From NCBI GenBank assembly GCA_029202405.1, contig CP119312.1, positions 4,322,501-4,328,607 of the forward strand: a stretch of 6,107 bases of DNA, given 5' to 3'. Shown here one piece after another: positions 1 to 6,078 of the stretch. Made by a program: the position numbers and the translations under genes. The stretch's first letter is position 1; every line of letters begins with the position of its first letter. A model generated the notes under the pieces. That model did not search any database. It had not been told where the DNA came from and was given only the letters and a program-made list of their open reading frames with translations. The stretch is from Candidatus Devosia phytovorans (GTDB lineage Bacteria; Pseudomonadota; Alphaproteobacteria; Rhizobiales; Devosiaceae).

Positions 1-1388
<1,388 letters not shown>

Positions 1389-1397
1389 GTTCTCATT

Positions 1398-1417
1398 AAT
1401 CTATGTCCGCATAGATT
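1398..1417 (+). other. Hairpin with UCCG tetraloop just after 23S rRNA
   Basis: Perfect 8-bp inverted repeat, AATCTATG (1398-1405) and CATAGATT (1410-1417), closed on a G-C pair around TCCG. In RNA this is a UNCG-class tetraloop, one of the most stable hairpin caps. It begins about ten bases after the 23S 3' end, so it probably acts in rRNA precursor folding or processing rather than termination: no T-run follows, and 5S lies downstream. Confidence 0.6.
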
Positions 1418-1448
1418 GTGAAATGTGCGATCGGTTAGAAATACACCA

Positions 1449-1480
1449 GACACCCCTCCTTGCATGGGAGAGGCGGTGTC
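1449..1480 (+). other. Second hairpin in the 23S-5S spacer
   Basis: The outer arms GACACC (1449-1454) and GGTGTC (1475-1480) pair perfectly. An inner CCTC (1455-1458) pairs with GAGG (1470-1473), leaving C1474 bulged, for a stem of about 10 bp with an 11-nt loop. It lies in the transcribed spacer between 23S and 5S and is not followed by a T-run, so it is read as a processing or folding element. No tRNA cloverleaf is present in this spacer. Confidence 0.45.
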
Positions 1481-1503
1481 CATAAACAAAAACCAGAATT
1501 CAC

Positions 1504-1654
1504 CAACGCGTTTTTCGCTGACCTTGTGGTTCTTGCGAGGAGCCCAAGACCCGATCCCATCCCGAACTCGACCGTCAAATTCCTCCGCGCCAATGGTACT
1601 AAGTCTCAAGGCTTGGGAGAGTAGGTCGCTGCAAGGTCTGCCAAAAACGCGTTG
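1504..1654 (+). other. Pre-5S processing stem bracketing the 5S gene
   Basis: CAACGCGTTTTT at 1504-1515 is the exact reverse complement of AAAAACGCGTTG at 1643-1654, so the precursor transcript can form a 12-bp helix that encloses the whole 5S rRNA. After one mismatch (1516/1642) and two more pairs (1517-1641, 1518-1640), it stacks onto the 5S terminal helix at 1520-1526/1632-1638. Such flanking helices are typical substrates for the ribonucleases that release 5S; which enzyme cuts here cannot be told from the sequence. Confidence 0.7.
1519..1639 (+). rRNA. rrf: 5S ribosomal RNA
   Basis: 5S rRNA, a component of the large ribosomal subunit. The conserved core CCGATCCCATCCCGAACTCG (1551-1570), then CGCCAATGGTACT and GGGAGAGTAGGTCGC, identify it. 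The terminal helix GACCTTG (1520-1526) pairs with CAAGGTC (1632-1638), giving about 119-121 nt, the normal size. It lies about 130 nt after 23S in the same transcription unit and is followed by a strong terminator, with no tRNA-fMet between, although many alphaproteobacterial operons carry one there. Ends are uncertain by 1-3 bases. Confidence 0.96.
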
Positions 1655-1679
1655 TCTCTTTACAATGTCGAAACGAAAT

Positions 1680-1716
1680 CAAAAACCCTCCACTGGAAAA
1701 CAGTGGAGGGTTTTTG
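1680..1716 (+). terminator. Intrinsic terminator of the rRNA operon
   Basis: Perfect 16-bp inverted repeat: C1680 plus AAAAACCCTCCACTG (1681-1695), loop GAAAA (1696-1700), then CAGTGGAGGGTTTTT (1701-1715) plus G1716. The GC-rich core followed by five T's gives a classic rho-independent terminator for the rRNA transcript. The A-run on the 5' arm makes it symmetrical, so it could also stop transcription arriving on the minus strand. It sits 41 nt after the 5S end. Confidence 0.93.
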
Positions 1717-1795
1717 CGTTCATGGCATCGAACCAAGGCGCAGTATGATCGCACCAAGCGCATTAAAACAGGGCGGATTGAAAGGAGACTGACGC

Positions 1796-2302
1796 ATGGC
1801 AGACGCCGATCTCCAATCCGACTGCAGCCGCTGCGTCGGCCTCTGCTGCATCGCCCTGGCCTTCTCCCGTCCCGACGGTTTCGGACATGACAAAATGGCG
1901 GGCGAGCCCTGCTATCATCTCGACGCCGCGTTTCGCTGTTCGATCCACGAGCGACGAGAGGATCTGGGTTACGATGGATGCGAGGCTTTCGATTGCCTGG
2001 GCGCCGGCCAGCGGGCGACTGCGGTCTTTGCCACACAGAACTGGCGGCGCGACCCAGCCATCAATCGCCAGCTCCATGCTCGCTTTTCTCTCCTGACCAA
2101 ACTTCAGGAGATGCGCCAGGCACTGATCGAGGCCGATGACCTCGAGCTGACGCCGTCGCTCGATGCCAGTCGTCAAACGCTGCTTGGTCGGATCGTCACG
2201 CTTGCCGATGGGCATGAGAACAATATCGATCGCGCCGCCGATGACGTTCTGGCCGAAGCCAACGGCTTTCTGCGTCAACTGGCCAACGTCGGCTCCCGCT
2301 GA
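1796..2302 (+). CDS. Cysteine-rich CxxCxxxCC (YkgJ-like) domain protein
   Basis: A 168-residue, probably cytosolic protein with no signal peptide or membrane segment. All eight cysteines fall in the first 70 residues: C10-x2-C13-x3-CC(17,18), then C39, C48, C62 and C67. The segments FRCSIHERRE (46-55) and GCEAFDC (61-67) match the layout of YkgJ-type putative metal or Fe-S binding proteins. DCSRC-GLCC...AGEPC...GC..FDC.GAGQ (9-72) also recalls the N-terminal module that I remember being joined to pentapeptide repeats in some actinobacterial proteins; here no such repeats follow. Residues 73-168 look alpha-helical and I do not recognise them. The start is well supported: AAAGGAG at 1781-1787 lies 8 nt before the ATG. 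The gene follows the rRNA terminator and has a TATGAT (1744-1749) that could be a -10, but no good -35. Cys/His metal binding is inferred; the function is unknown. Confidence 0.85.
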   Translation: MADADLQSDCSRCVGLCCIALAFSRPDGFGHDKMAGEPCYHLDAAFRCSIHERREDLGYDGCEAFDCLGAGQRATAVFATQNWRRDPAINRQLHARFSLLTKLQEMRQALIEADDLELTPSLDASRQTLLGRIVTLADGHENNIDRAADDVLAEANGFLRQLANVGSR

Positions 2303-2319
2303 CGATCGTTGGCATTTTC
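2282..2319 (+). terminator. Possible weak terminator at the end of the cysteine-rich gene
   Basis: GCCAACG (2282-2288) pairs with CGTTGGC (2307-2313). TCG (2289-2291) can add three pairs with CGA (2303-2305) if T2306 is bulged, and the hairpin is followed by ATTTTCAT. The stem overlaps the last codons and stop of the upstream gene. The U-tract is short and the loop is 11 nt, so this is at best a weak terminator. It would help insulate the convergent minus-strand gene that ends at 2369. Confidence 0.35.
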
Positions 2320-2368
2320 ATATCGGACGGCGACGCGCGGCCTGCCGAAAAGTAGAGCCAAGCCAGTG

Positions 2369-3286
2369 TTAGTCAAATATCTGATCTGCCAGGCCAAGTT
2401 GCCGAAGCGTCTTGCGGAAGCGGTTGTCCCAATGCCACTGCAGACAATCAGGATGTGGCCAGCGTTGAGGCTGCGATGGGAAGTTCGCGCTGGGGCGATT
2501 TTTCAGTATCGTCTGCAAAAAGTTTGGCGCATGCGGCACCAGGCACAGATTCCCATTCCTGCGAATGCCGAACCAGCCATTGTCGAAGCACCAATGGATG
2601 GAGCGCATCATCGGCATCGCATTGTTAATGCTATCTGGTCCGCCAGCGCCGAATGCCCATAGGTGGCAAACTTCGACTTCGCTCTGGATGCCATTTGGCG
2701 CCATGATGCTCATATTGCTAGCAGCACATCTGGGGCCATAGACATCCAGAGTGTCCAATCTCAGCTTGGCATCTCGCCTTCGGCGGTCGGCAATCTGGTT
2801 TGGTGTGGCCGTGAGCGGCAGCCCCTCGGGCCACAGGTCCAGAACCGAGACCTGTTCCGCCTCCAACGGGAGGGTGATCTCCAACCTCGCCTCATCAAGG
2901 TCTGCCGGGAGGCGGGCAAGGCCTTCCACCAGAATGGCATGCGCCCGCGGGACGAGGCGAAATCCAGGGGAAAATTGTGGGAAGGAGCGTCGATGATCGA
3001 CAGTCTGCCCGGTCGCCCGGAGATACTTTCGGGCAGAGACCGCTTGCGGAAAGTGGCGGATATTTGTGACGGCGACATACATGAAGTGGGGCGAATCGGG
3101 ATCGGGGCAAAAGTCGATCAGCCGGCCCACGGCGTAAAACCCCGAAGGAGACAGGTCGCGGGGATGATAGAGCAGGACGTCGCGCTGAAATGCGGCATGA
3201 ATTGCAAGATCCTTTGCTCTGGCGAGCCGGATAAACTGTGTCGAATCCCCGACGTGGCCTCGGACGGTAATGATGGCGCTCGTCAT
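2369..3286 (-). CDS. HNH endonuclease-family protein (divergent)
   Basis: With the start chosen here, a 305-residue protein. The C-terminal half is an HNH_2-type nuclease domain (about 180-255): VYGPRC (183-187), EVEVCHLW (204-210), GGPDSINNAM (215-224), then SIHWCFDNGWF (229-239). The presumed catalytic or metal-binding set H208, N222 and H231 is present, as is the HW-x-FD motif. Relatives I recall have N-G-L after the GPDS motif and AAHI at the first histidine; here they are N-A-M and VCHL, so the protein is diverged. The N-terminal half (GFYAVGRLIDF...PDPDSPHFMYVAV, 49-73) resembles the N-terminal part of this alphaproteobacterial family, function unknown, and the end (LQWHWDNRFRK) matches the family's usual xLxxHRxxxF tail. 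An in-frame ATG at 3499 would add 71 unmotivated residues and overlap the GST start, so ATG 3286 is preferred, although its Shine-Dalgarno is weak. It might act in DNA restriction or defence, but no methyltransferase is nearby. Family call firm, activity untested. Confidence 0.8.
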   Translation of the reverse strand: MTSAIITVRGHVGDSTQFIRLARAKDLAIHAAFQRDVLLYHPRDLSPSGFYAVGRLIDFCPDPDSPHFMYVAVTNIRHFPQAVSARKYLRATGQTVDHRRSFPQFSPGFRLVPRAHAILVEGLARLPADLDEARLEITLPLEAEQVSVLDLWPEGLPLTATPNQIADRRRRDAKLRLDTLDVYGPRCAASNMSIMAPNGIQSEVEVCHLWAFGAGGPDSINNAMPMMRSIHWCFDNGWFGIRRNGNLCLVPHAPNFLQTILKNRPSANFPSQPQRWPHPDCLQWHWDNRFRKTLRQLGLADQIFD

Positions 3287-3414
3287 CAAATCGCTCTGTT
3301 GAGAACTGTTTAATGGATCGGTGGGCACGTCCTGGACGCAGGTCGCTCGGTCAGAGGCGATAGTCCGAGCGGAAACGGCAAGTTCGGTTGATGATGGGTC
3401 GGTCCCGATCCTGG

Positions 3415-3430
3415 TTTCCCCATGGGGAAA
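3415..3430. promoter_or_regulatory. Candidate operator O1, perfect 16-bp palindrome
   Basis: TTTCCCCATGGGGAAA is perfectly self-complementary. It lies in the gap between the divergent HNH and GST genes, immediately upstream of the candidate -35 (3434-3439). It shares the frame TTTCC-N6-GGAAA with a second site 48 bp downstream, and such a pair suggests binding by a dimeric regulator. The best candidate is the ArsR-type protein encoded in the downstream operon (inference). Confidence 0.5.
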
Positions 3431-3433
3431 ACA

Positions 3434-3462
3434 TTGCTCGCCACGTTCCTTTGCGCTATTAC
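3434..3462 (+). promoter_or_regulatory. Candidate promoter of the GST-arsR-SRPBCC operon
   Basis: TTGCTC (3434-3439; 4 of 6 to TTGACA) and TATTAC (3457-3462; 4 of 6 to TATAAT) are separated by 17 bp. The start point would be near 3469, giving a leader of about 23 nt to ATG 3492. Its two elements fit exactly between the two TTTCC-N6-GGAAA dyads, which raises confidence in both. Confidence 0.4.
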
Positions 3463-3478
3463 TTTCCAATACTGGAAA
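3463..3478. promoter_or_regulatory. Candidate operator O2, TTTCCA-N4-TGGAAA
   Basis: TTTCCAATACTGGAAA has 6-bp perfect arms around ATAC. It abuts the candidate -10 and covers the predicted transcription start. It shares TTTCC-N6-GGAAA and the 16-bp length with the palindrome at 3415-3430. Occupancy here would block initiation, so repression is the simplest reading. Confidence 0.5.
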
Positions 3479-3491
3479 CTGATGGTGCGCC

Positions 3492-4175
3492 ATGCTCACG
3501 CTCTATATCCACCCGCTGGCCTCGTTCTGTCACAAGGTTCTCATTGCGCTTTACGAGAATGAGACGCCGTTCGAGGCGGTGACGGTGAATTTCGCCGATC
3601 CCGGCTCAGCGGCGGCGCATATCGAGCGCTGGCCGGTGGGCAAGATTCCGGTGCTGCATGATTCTGACGGCGACAGAATCATCGCCGAGACGTCAATCAT
3701 CATTGAATATCTGCAACTCAACCATCCGGGGCCCCTGCCGATGCTGCCCGCGGATGCCGCGTCGCAGCTCCAGGTCCGGCTGTGGGACCGATTCTTCGAT
3801 CTTTATGTGAGCCAGCCGATGCAAAAGATCGTCACTGATCGGATCCGGCCGGCTGATGCCCATGATCCCTTCGGGGTGAATGAAGCCCGAGGCATGCTGG
3901 AACAGGCCTATGGGATGATCGAGAATCAGATGCGCGGGCGAGCCTGCGCCGCCAGCGATTGCTTTTCGATGGCCGACTGTGCTGCTTTTCCGGCGCTGTT
4001 CTTTGCCACGATCGTCCATCCGTTTAGTCCGGAGCATGGAGCCATCAGCGAATATCTCGCGCGCCTGCTCGAGCGGCCCTCGATTCGGCGCGTGTTGCGC
4101 GAGGCGCAGCCCTATTTCGGCATGTTTCCCTATCGGGCCGAGATGCCGCAGCGGTTCCTTGGAGACTTTTCGTGA
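3492..4175 (+). CDS. Glutathione S-transferase family protein
   Basis: A 227-residue cytosolic protein of normal GST length. The N-terminal thioredoxin-fold domain (1-80) has HPLASFCHKV (7-16), where S11 or C14 is the likely catalytic residue, then the cis-proline motif GKIPVL (P53) and the glutathione gamma-glutamyl-binding ETS (66-68). The helical C-terminal domain (90-210) carries the N-capping-box-like FSMADCAAF (158-166). GSTs conjugate or reduce electrophiles with glutathione; the substrate here is unknown. ATG 3492 is the first start after the operator region and opens directly into the GST beta-strand (LTLYIHP), so it is preferred despite a weak Shine-Dalgarno. The stop overlaps the GTG of the next gene by 4 nt (GTGA), so the two are probably translationally coupled. 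Placement with an ArsR-type regulator and an SRPBCC protein suggests response to, and handling of, a small hydrophobic or electrophilic compound (inference). Confidence 0.92.
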   Translation: MLTLYIHPLASFCHKVLIALYENETPFEAVTVNFADPGSAAAHIERWPVGKIPVLHDSDGDRIIAETSIIIEYLQLNHPGPLPMLPADAASQLQVRLWDRFFDLYVSQPMQKIVTDRIRPADAHDPFGVNEARGMLEQAYGMIENQMRGRACAASDCFSMADCAAFPALFFATIVHPFSPEHGAISEYLARLLERPSIRRVLREAQPYFGMFPYRAEMPQRFLGDFS

Positions 4176-4510
4176 TCCCCGACGCCCAGTTTGATCGGCT
4201 GTTCCAGGCGCTGGCCGATCCCTATCGCCGGGGCTTCGTCGAGAGGCTGGCGCGCGGCCCGGCCTCGGTCTCCGAGCTGGCGGCGCCGGCGAAAGTCGGA
4301 CTGCCGGCGGTGCTCAAGCATTTGCGGATTCTGGAGGAGGGGGGGATTGTCGTCTCGGTAAAGCACGGCCGCATCCGTACCTATCGCATGCAGGCCGATG
4401 GCCTTGCAGCGATCAATGCCTGGATCGCCCAGCGCCAGGCGGAGATGAACCGGGCTTTTGATCGTCTGGAAGCGCTGATGGCTGAAGTGCCTGAAGAGGG
4501 AGAGGGCTGA
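4172..4510 (+). CDS. ArsR-family winged-helix transcriptional regulator
   Basis: A 112-residue DNA-binding protein starting at GTG 4172, with GGAG at 4161-4164 spaced 7 nt before it. The winged helix-turn-helix spans about 8-75: FQALADPYRRGFVERLARGP (11-30), SELAAPAKVGLPAVLKHLRILEEGGIV (34-60, recognition helix about 43-54), then the wing KHGRIRTYRM (64-73). A dimerisation helix follows (78-104). There are no cysteines, so the classical ELCVCD metal site of ArsR/SmtB sensors is absent; the inducer is more likely an organic molecule or a protein. ArsR genes directly followed by SRPBCC genes are a familiar arrangement. It overlaps GST by 4 nt and the next ATG by 1 nt (TGATG). It is the natural candidate to bind the two TTTCC-N6-GGAAA dyads upstream of the operon, giving autoregulation (inference). 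Confidence 0.9.
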   Translation: MIPDAQFDRLFQALADPYRRGFVERLARGPASVSELAAPAKVGLPAVLKHLRILEEGGIVVSVKHGRIRTYRMQADGLAAINAWIAQRQAEMNRAFDRLEALMAEVPEEGEG

Positions 4511-4986
4511 TGGGCGTCGCGGTCAATCACAGGAGCTTTGTCATCGAGCGCTTGCTGCCCGGCAGTCCGAGCCATGCCTTCCGATTCTGGTCAGAGTTCG
4601 AGCTCAAGCGACAGTGGATATCCTGCCATCCGGACTGGACCGTACTCGAGGATCGCTTCGACTTTTCTCAACAGGGTGGCGAGCGTACGCGTTGGCTGAT
4701 GCCCGATGGCGTCGAGCAGGCGCTGCTGCTGCATTACCTCGAAATCCATCCGGCCGAGCGGATCGTCTATGCTTATACTATGCAGTCCGCCGGCCGGCCG
4801 ATTTCGTCTTCGCTCGTCACTGTCGAGTTTACCACAGAGGCTGCGCGCACCCGGATGACCTATACCGAACAGGCCGTGTTCGGCAGCGTGATCGATGGCG
4901 ATATGCGGGAAAGCGGCACGGGTATTGGCTTTGATCGTCTGGTCACCGTCATGGAAGAACAGGCAGGCGTCGGCGCGGTTCCATAA
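4510..4986 (+). CDS. SRPBCC domain protein (AHSA1-like)
   Basis: A 158-residue protein with the START/Bet v1-like hydrophobic-pocket fold. Family features are the first strand and helix FVIERLLPGSPSHAFRFWSEFELKRQW (10-36), an internal FDFSQQGGERTRWLMPDG (50-67) with the usual glycine-rich turn and W, YLEIHPAERIVYAYT (76-90), VTVEFT (103-108), and the long C-terminal helix with GTGIGFDRL (136-144). The family is named after the activator of Hsp90 ATPase, but bacterial members mostly bind small hydrophobic ligands; no catalytic residue can be assigned. Translation is coupled to the regulator through a TGATG overlap, with purine-rich GAGGGAGAGG just upstream. As last gene of the operon it may sense, carry or transform the compound that the regulator responds to and the GST acts on (inference). 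No terminator is evident after it. Confidence 0.9.
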   Translation: MGVAVNHRSFVIERLLPGSPSHAFRFWSEFELKRQWISCHPDWTVLEDRFDFSQQGGERTRWLMPDGVEQALLLHYLEIHPAERIVYAYTMQSAGRPISSSLVTVEFTTEAARTRMTYTEQAVFGSVIDGDMRESGTGIGFDRLVTVMEEQAGVGAVP

Positions 4987-5028
4987 TGGGTGTTATGCGA
5001 ATCGGGGGGCTTTCGACCAGCGCCAGCC

Positions 5029-5059
5029 TTACCAAACGGCGTGATCCGGGCTATATAGT
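5029..5059 (+). promoter_or_regulatory. Candidate promoter of the toxin-antitoxin operon
   Basis: TTACCA (5029-5034; 4 of 6) lies 17 bp before TATATA (5052-5057; 4 of 6), and TATAGT at 5054-5059 is an alternative -10 (5 of 6). Initiation would fall near 5066, inside the repeat cluster at 5055-5076. The promoter lies 43 nt past the SRPBCC stop, so the pair probably has its own transcript. Confidence 0.4.
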
Positions 5060-5076
5060 CACGATAGTCATCGTGA
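5055..5076. promoter_or_regulatory. Candidate autoregulatory operator of the toxin-antitoxin pair
   Basis: TCACGAT (5059-5065) and ATCGTGA (5070-5076) form a perfect 7-bp dyad around AGTC. Superimposed on it is a direct repeat, ATAGTCA at 5055-5061 and again at 5064-5070, with a 9-bp period. The cluster spans the -10 and start region and ends in the Shine-Dalgarno, where the antitoxin or antitoxin-toxin complex would repress its own synthesis, as is known for Phd/YefM-type operons. Confidence 0.6.
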
Positions 5077-5088
5077 GGAGAGCCCGCC

Positions 5089-5358
5089 ATGTCCATGCAA
5101 GAGAATCGCAAGTCCGCCCCCTGGACCGTGGCCAATGCCAAGGCGCATCTGTCCGAGGTGATCGAGCGGGCGCAGAGCGAGCCGCAGATGATCACCCGCA
5201 ATGGCACGCCCAGCGTGGTGATGGTTTCCGTCGAAGAGTGGAATCGCAAGAGTGCCCGCAAGGGAAGTCTTGCCAGTTTCCTGATGAGCTCGCCGCTGGC
5301 GGGCAGCGGGCTGGATGACGAGCGTCTCGATGATGCGCCGCGGCCCGTGGTGCTGTGA
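5089..5358 (+). CDS. Phd/YefM-family antitoxin
   Basis: An 89-residue antitoxin that should bind and neutralise the toxin encoded next to it and repress the shared promoter. The N-terminal Phd/YefM DNA-binding fold is clear: WTVANAKAHLSEVIERAQSEPQMITRNGTPSVVMVSVEEW (12-51). The C-terminal part (55-89: RKGSLASFLMSSPLAGSGLDDERLDD...), usually disordered until it wraps the toxin, has the SPL and acidic features common in partners of PIN toxins. ATG 5089 has GAGGAG at 5075-5080, 8 nt upstream; the ATG at 5095 would be spaced 14 nt, so the first is preferred. The stop overlaps the toxin GTG by 4 nt. The longer reading from 4986 in another frame has no family resemblance and is rejected. Confidence 0.93.
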   Translation: MSMQENRKSAPWTVANAKAHLSEVIERAQSEPQMITRNGTPSVVMVSVEEWNRKSARKGSLASFLMSSPLAGSGLDDERLDDAPRPVVL

Positions 5359-5795
5359 CCTATCTGCTCGACACCAATGTCCTCTCTGAAGTGCGCCGGC
5401 CGCAGCCGGATGCTGCGGTCATGGCCTGGCTCGACCAGGTGGATGAGGATCGCGTCTATCTCAGCGTGATTTCCATAGCAGAGATTGCCAGGGGCGTGGC
5501 GCTGCTCGATGCCGGCCGGCGTCGGGACGAGCTGGCGGAATGGCTGACCCACGACCTGCCGGCACGCTTTGAGACCCGCCTGCTCACCGTCGATGAGAGA
5601 GTTGCCCTGACCTGGGGGCGGTTGATGGGTGAGGCCAAACGCGCCGGACGGGGTCTCAGTGTGATGGATGGATGGATCGCGGCCGTCGCTATCGTGCATG
5701 AGCTGGTGCTGGTCACCCGCAATATCCGCGATTTCGAGGGTCTGGGTATCGTGCTGCTGGATCCCTGGATGGGAAAACCTGCCGGACCGGCATAA
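5355..5795 (+). CDS. vapC: PIN-domain toxin (VapC/FitB-like ribonuclease)
   Basis: A 146-residue PIN-domain endoribonuclease of typical length, predicted to cleave RNA (tRNA or other structured RNA in studied homologues; target here unknown) when its antitoxin is lost. The Mg2+-binding acidic set is complete: D6 in YLLDTN, E43 in SIAEIARG, D105 in SVMDGWIAA, with D126 (and N123) in TRNIRDFEGLGIVLLDPW. The TRN-DFE-x5-LLDPW ending is characteristic of the FitB-like branch. It starts at GTG 5355, overlapping the antitoxin stop as GTGA, an arrangement that couples toxin translation to the antitoxin. No convincing terminator follows. Nothing indicates inactivation, so the module is probably functional. 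Confidence 0.93.
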   Translation: MTYLLDTNVLSEVRRPQPDAAVMAWLDQVDEDRVYLSVISIAEIARGVALLDAGRRRDELAEWLTHDLPARFETRLLTVDERVALTWGRLMGEAKRAGRGLSVMDGWIAAVAIVHELVLVTRNIRDFEGLGIVLLDPWMGKPAGPA

Positions 5796-6008
5796 AAATG
5801 CAGGCTGGACGAAAACAGGCAAATCCGTCTCAAAGCCGCAGGCCGCCTGATGACTCCGTCGCGATATCCACATTGCCCATGGAACCGAAATGACAGATTC
5901 GTCGTTTTTCTCTTCCGACCGTGTTGACACCCAGCGGGATCACCCTTAGAACCCGCCTCACCGCTGCAGAGCGAGACGCCAAACGGCGCCAAGGAATGCA
6001 GCAAGCCT

Positions 6009-6036
6009 CTGAAAACAAAAGCAATTTTGATTTCAG
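6009..6036. repeat. AT-rich inverted repeat with GCAA loop
   Basis: Arms CTGAAAACAAAA (6009-6020) and TTTTGATTTCAG (6025-6036) pair with one mismatch around GCAA, a GNRA-type tetraloop if transcribed. It lies 43 bp upstream of TTGACA at 6079. It could be part of an upstream promoter element, a protein-binding site, or a late weak terminator for the toxin-antitoxin transcript; the sequence does not decide. Confidence 0.4.
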
Positions 6037-6078
6037 GTTTTCGAGTTTCGGATCAAAACGAAAAACGAAAATAGGGTG

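Noticed and set aside
1744..1749. TATGAT considered as a firm promoter for the cysteine-rich gene
   Set aside because: A 5-of-6 match to the -10, but no acceptable -35 at 16-18 bp, as the right position is GC-mixed sequence just past the terminator.
1599..2278. Minus-strand ORFs of 145 and 171 codons opposite the cysteine-rich gene and the 5S end
   Set aside because: The plus-strand frame has a good Shine-Dalgarno and a recognisable cysteine pattern; the antisense readings are its shadows, and one runs through the rRNA terminator.
2663..3313. 216-codon plus-strand ORF
   Set aside because: It is antisense to the HNH gene, whose C-terminal motifs (H, N, H-W-x-FD) fix the coding strand; the plus reading matches nothing I recognise.
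4986..5318. 110-codon plus-strand ORF starting at the SRPBCC stop
   Set aside because: It is out of frame with the Phd/YefM antitoxin, which has the Shine-Dalgarno and the family sequence; this frame crosses the operator and has no resemblance.
5780..5792. TGCCGG-A-CCGGCA dyad at the toxin gene end, considered as a terminator
   Set aside because: Only a 5-bp stem with a 3-nt loop is possible and no T-run follows (TAAAAATG instead).
4860..5930. 356-codon minus-strand ORF
   Set aside because: It runs opposite the SRPBCC end, the antitoxin and the toxin, all with clear family motifs; long open antisense frames are common in GC-rich genes.
5924..5951. TTGACA at 5924-5929 considered as a second promoter
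   Set aside because: The best -10 at 16-bp spacing is TTAGAA, only 2 of 6 to consensus, and the upstream flank is not AT-rich, unlike the promoter at 6079.
5456..6024. Minus-strand ORFs of 182 and 64 codons near the right end
   Set aside because: The first is antisense to the toxin; the second lies in sequence of changing composition without a recognisable family or convincing ribosome-binding site.
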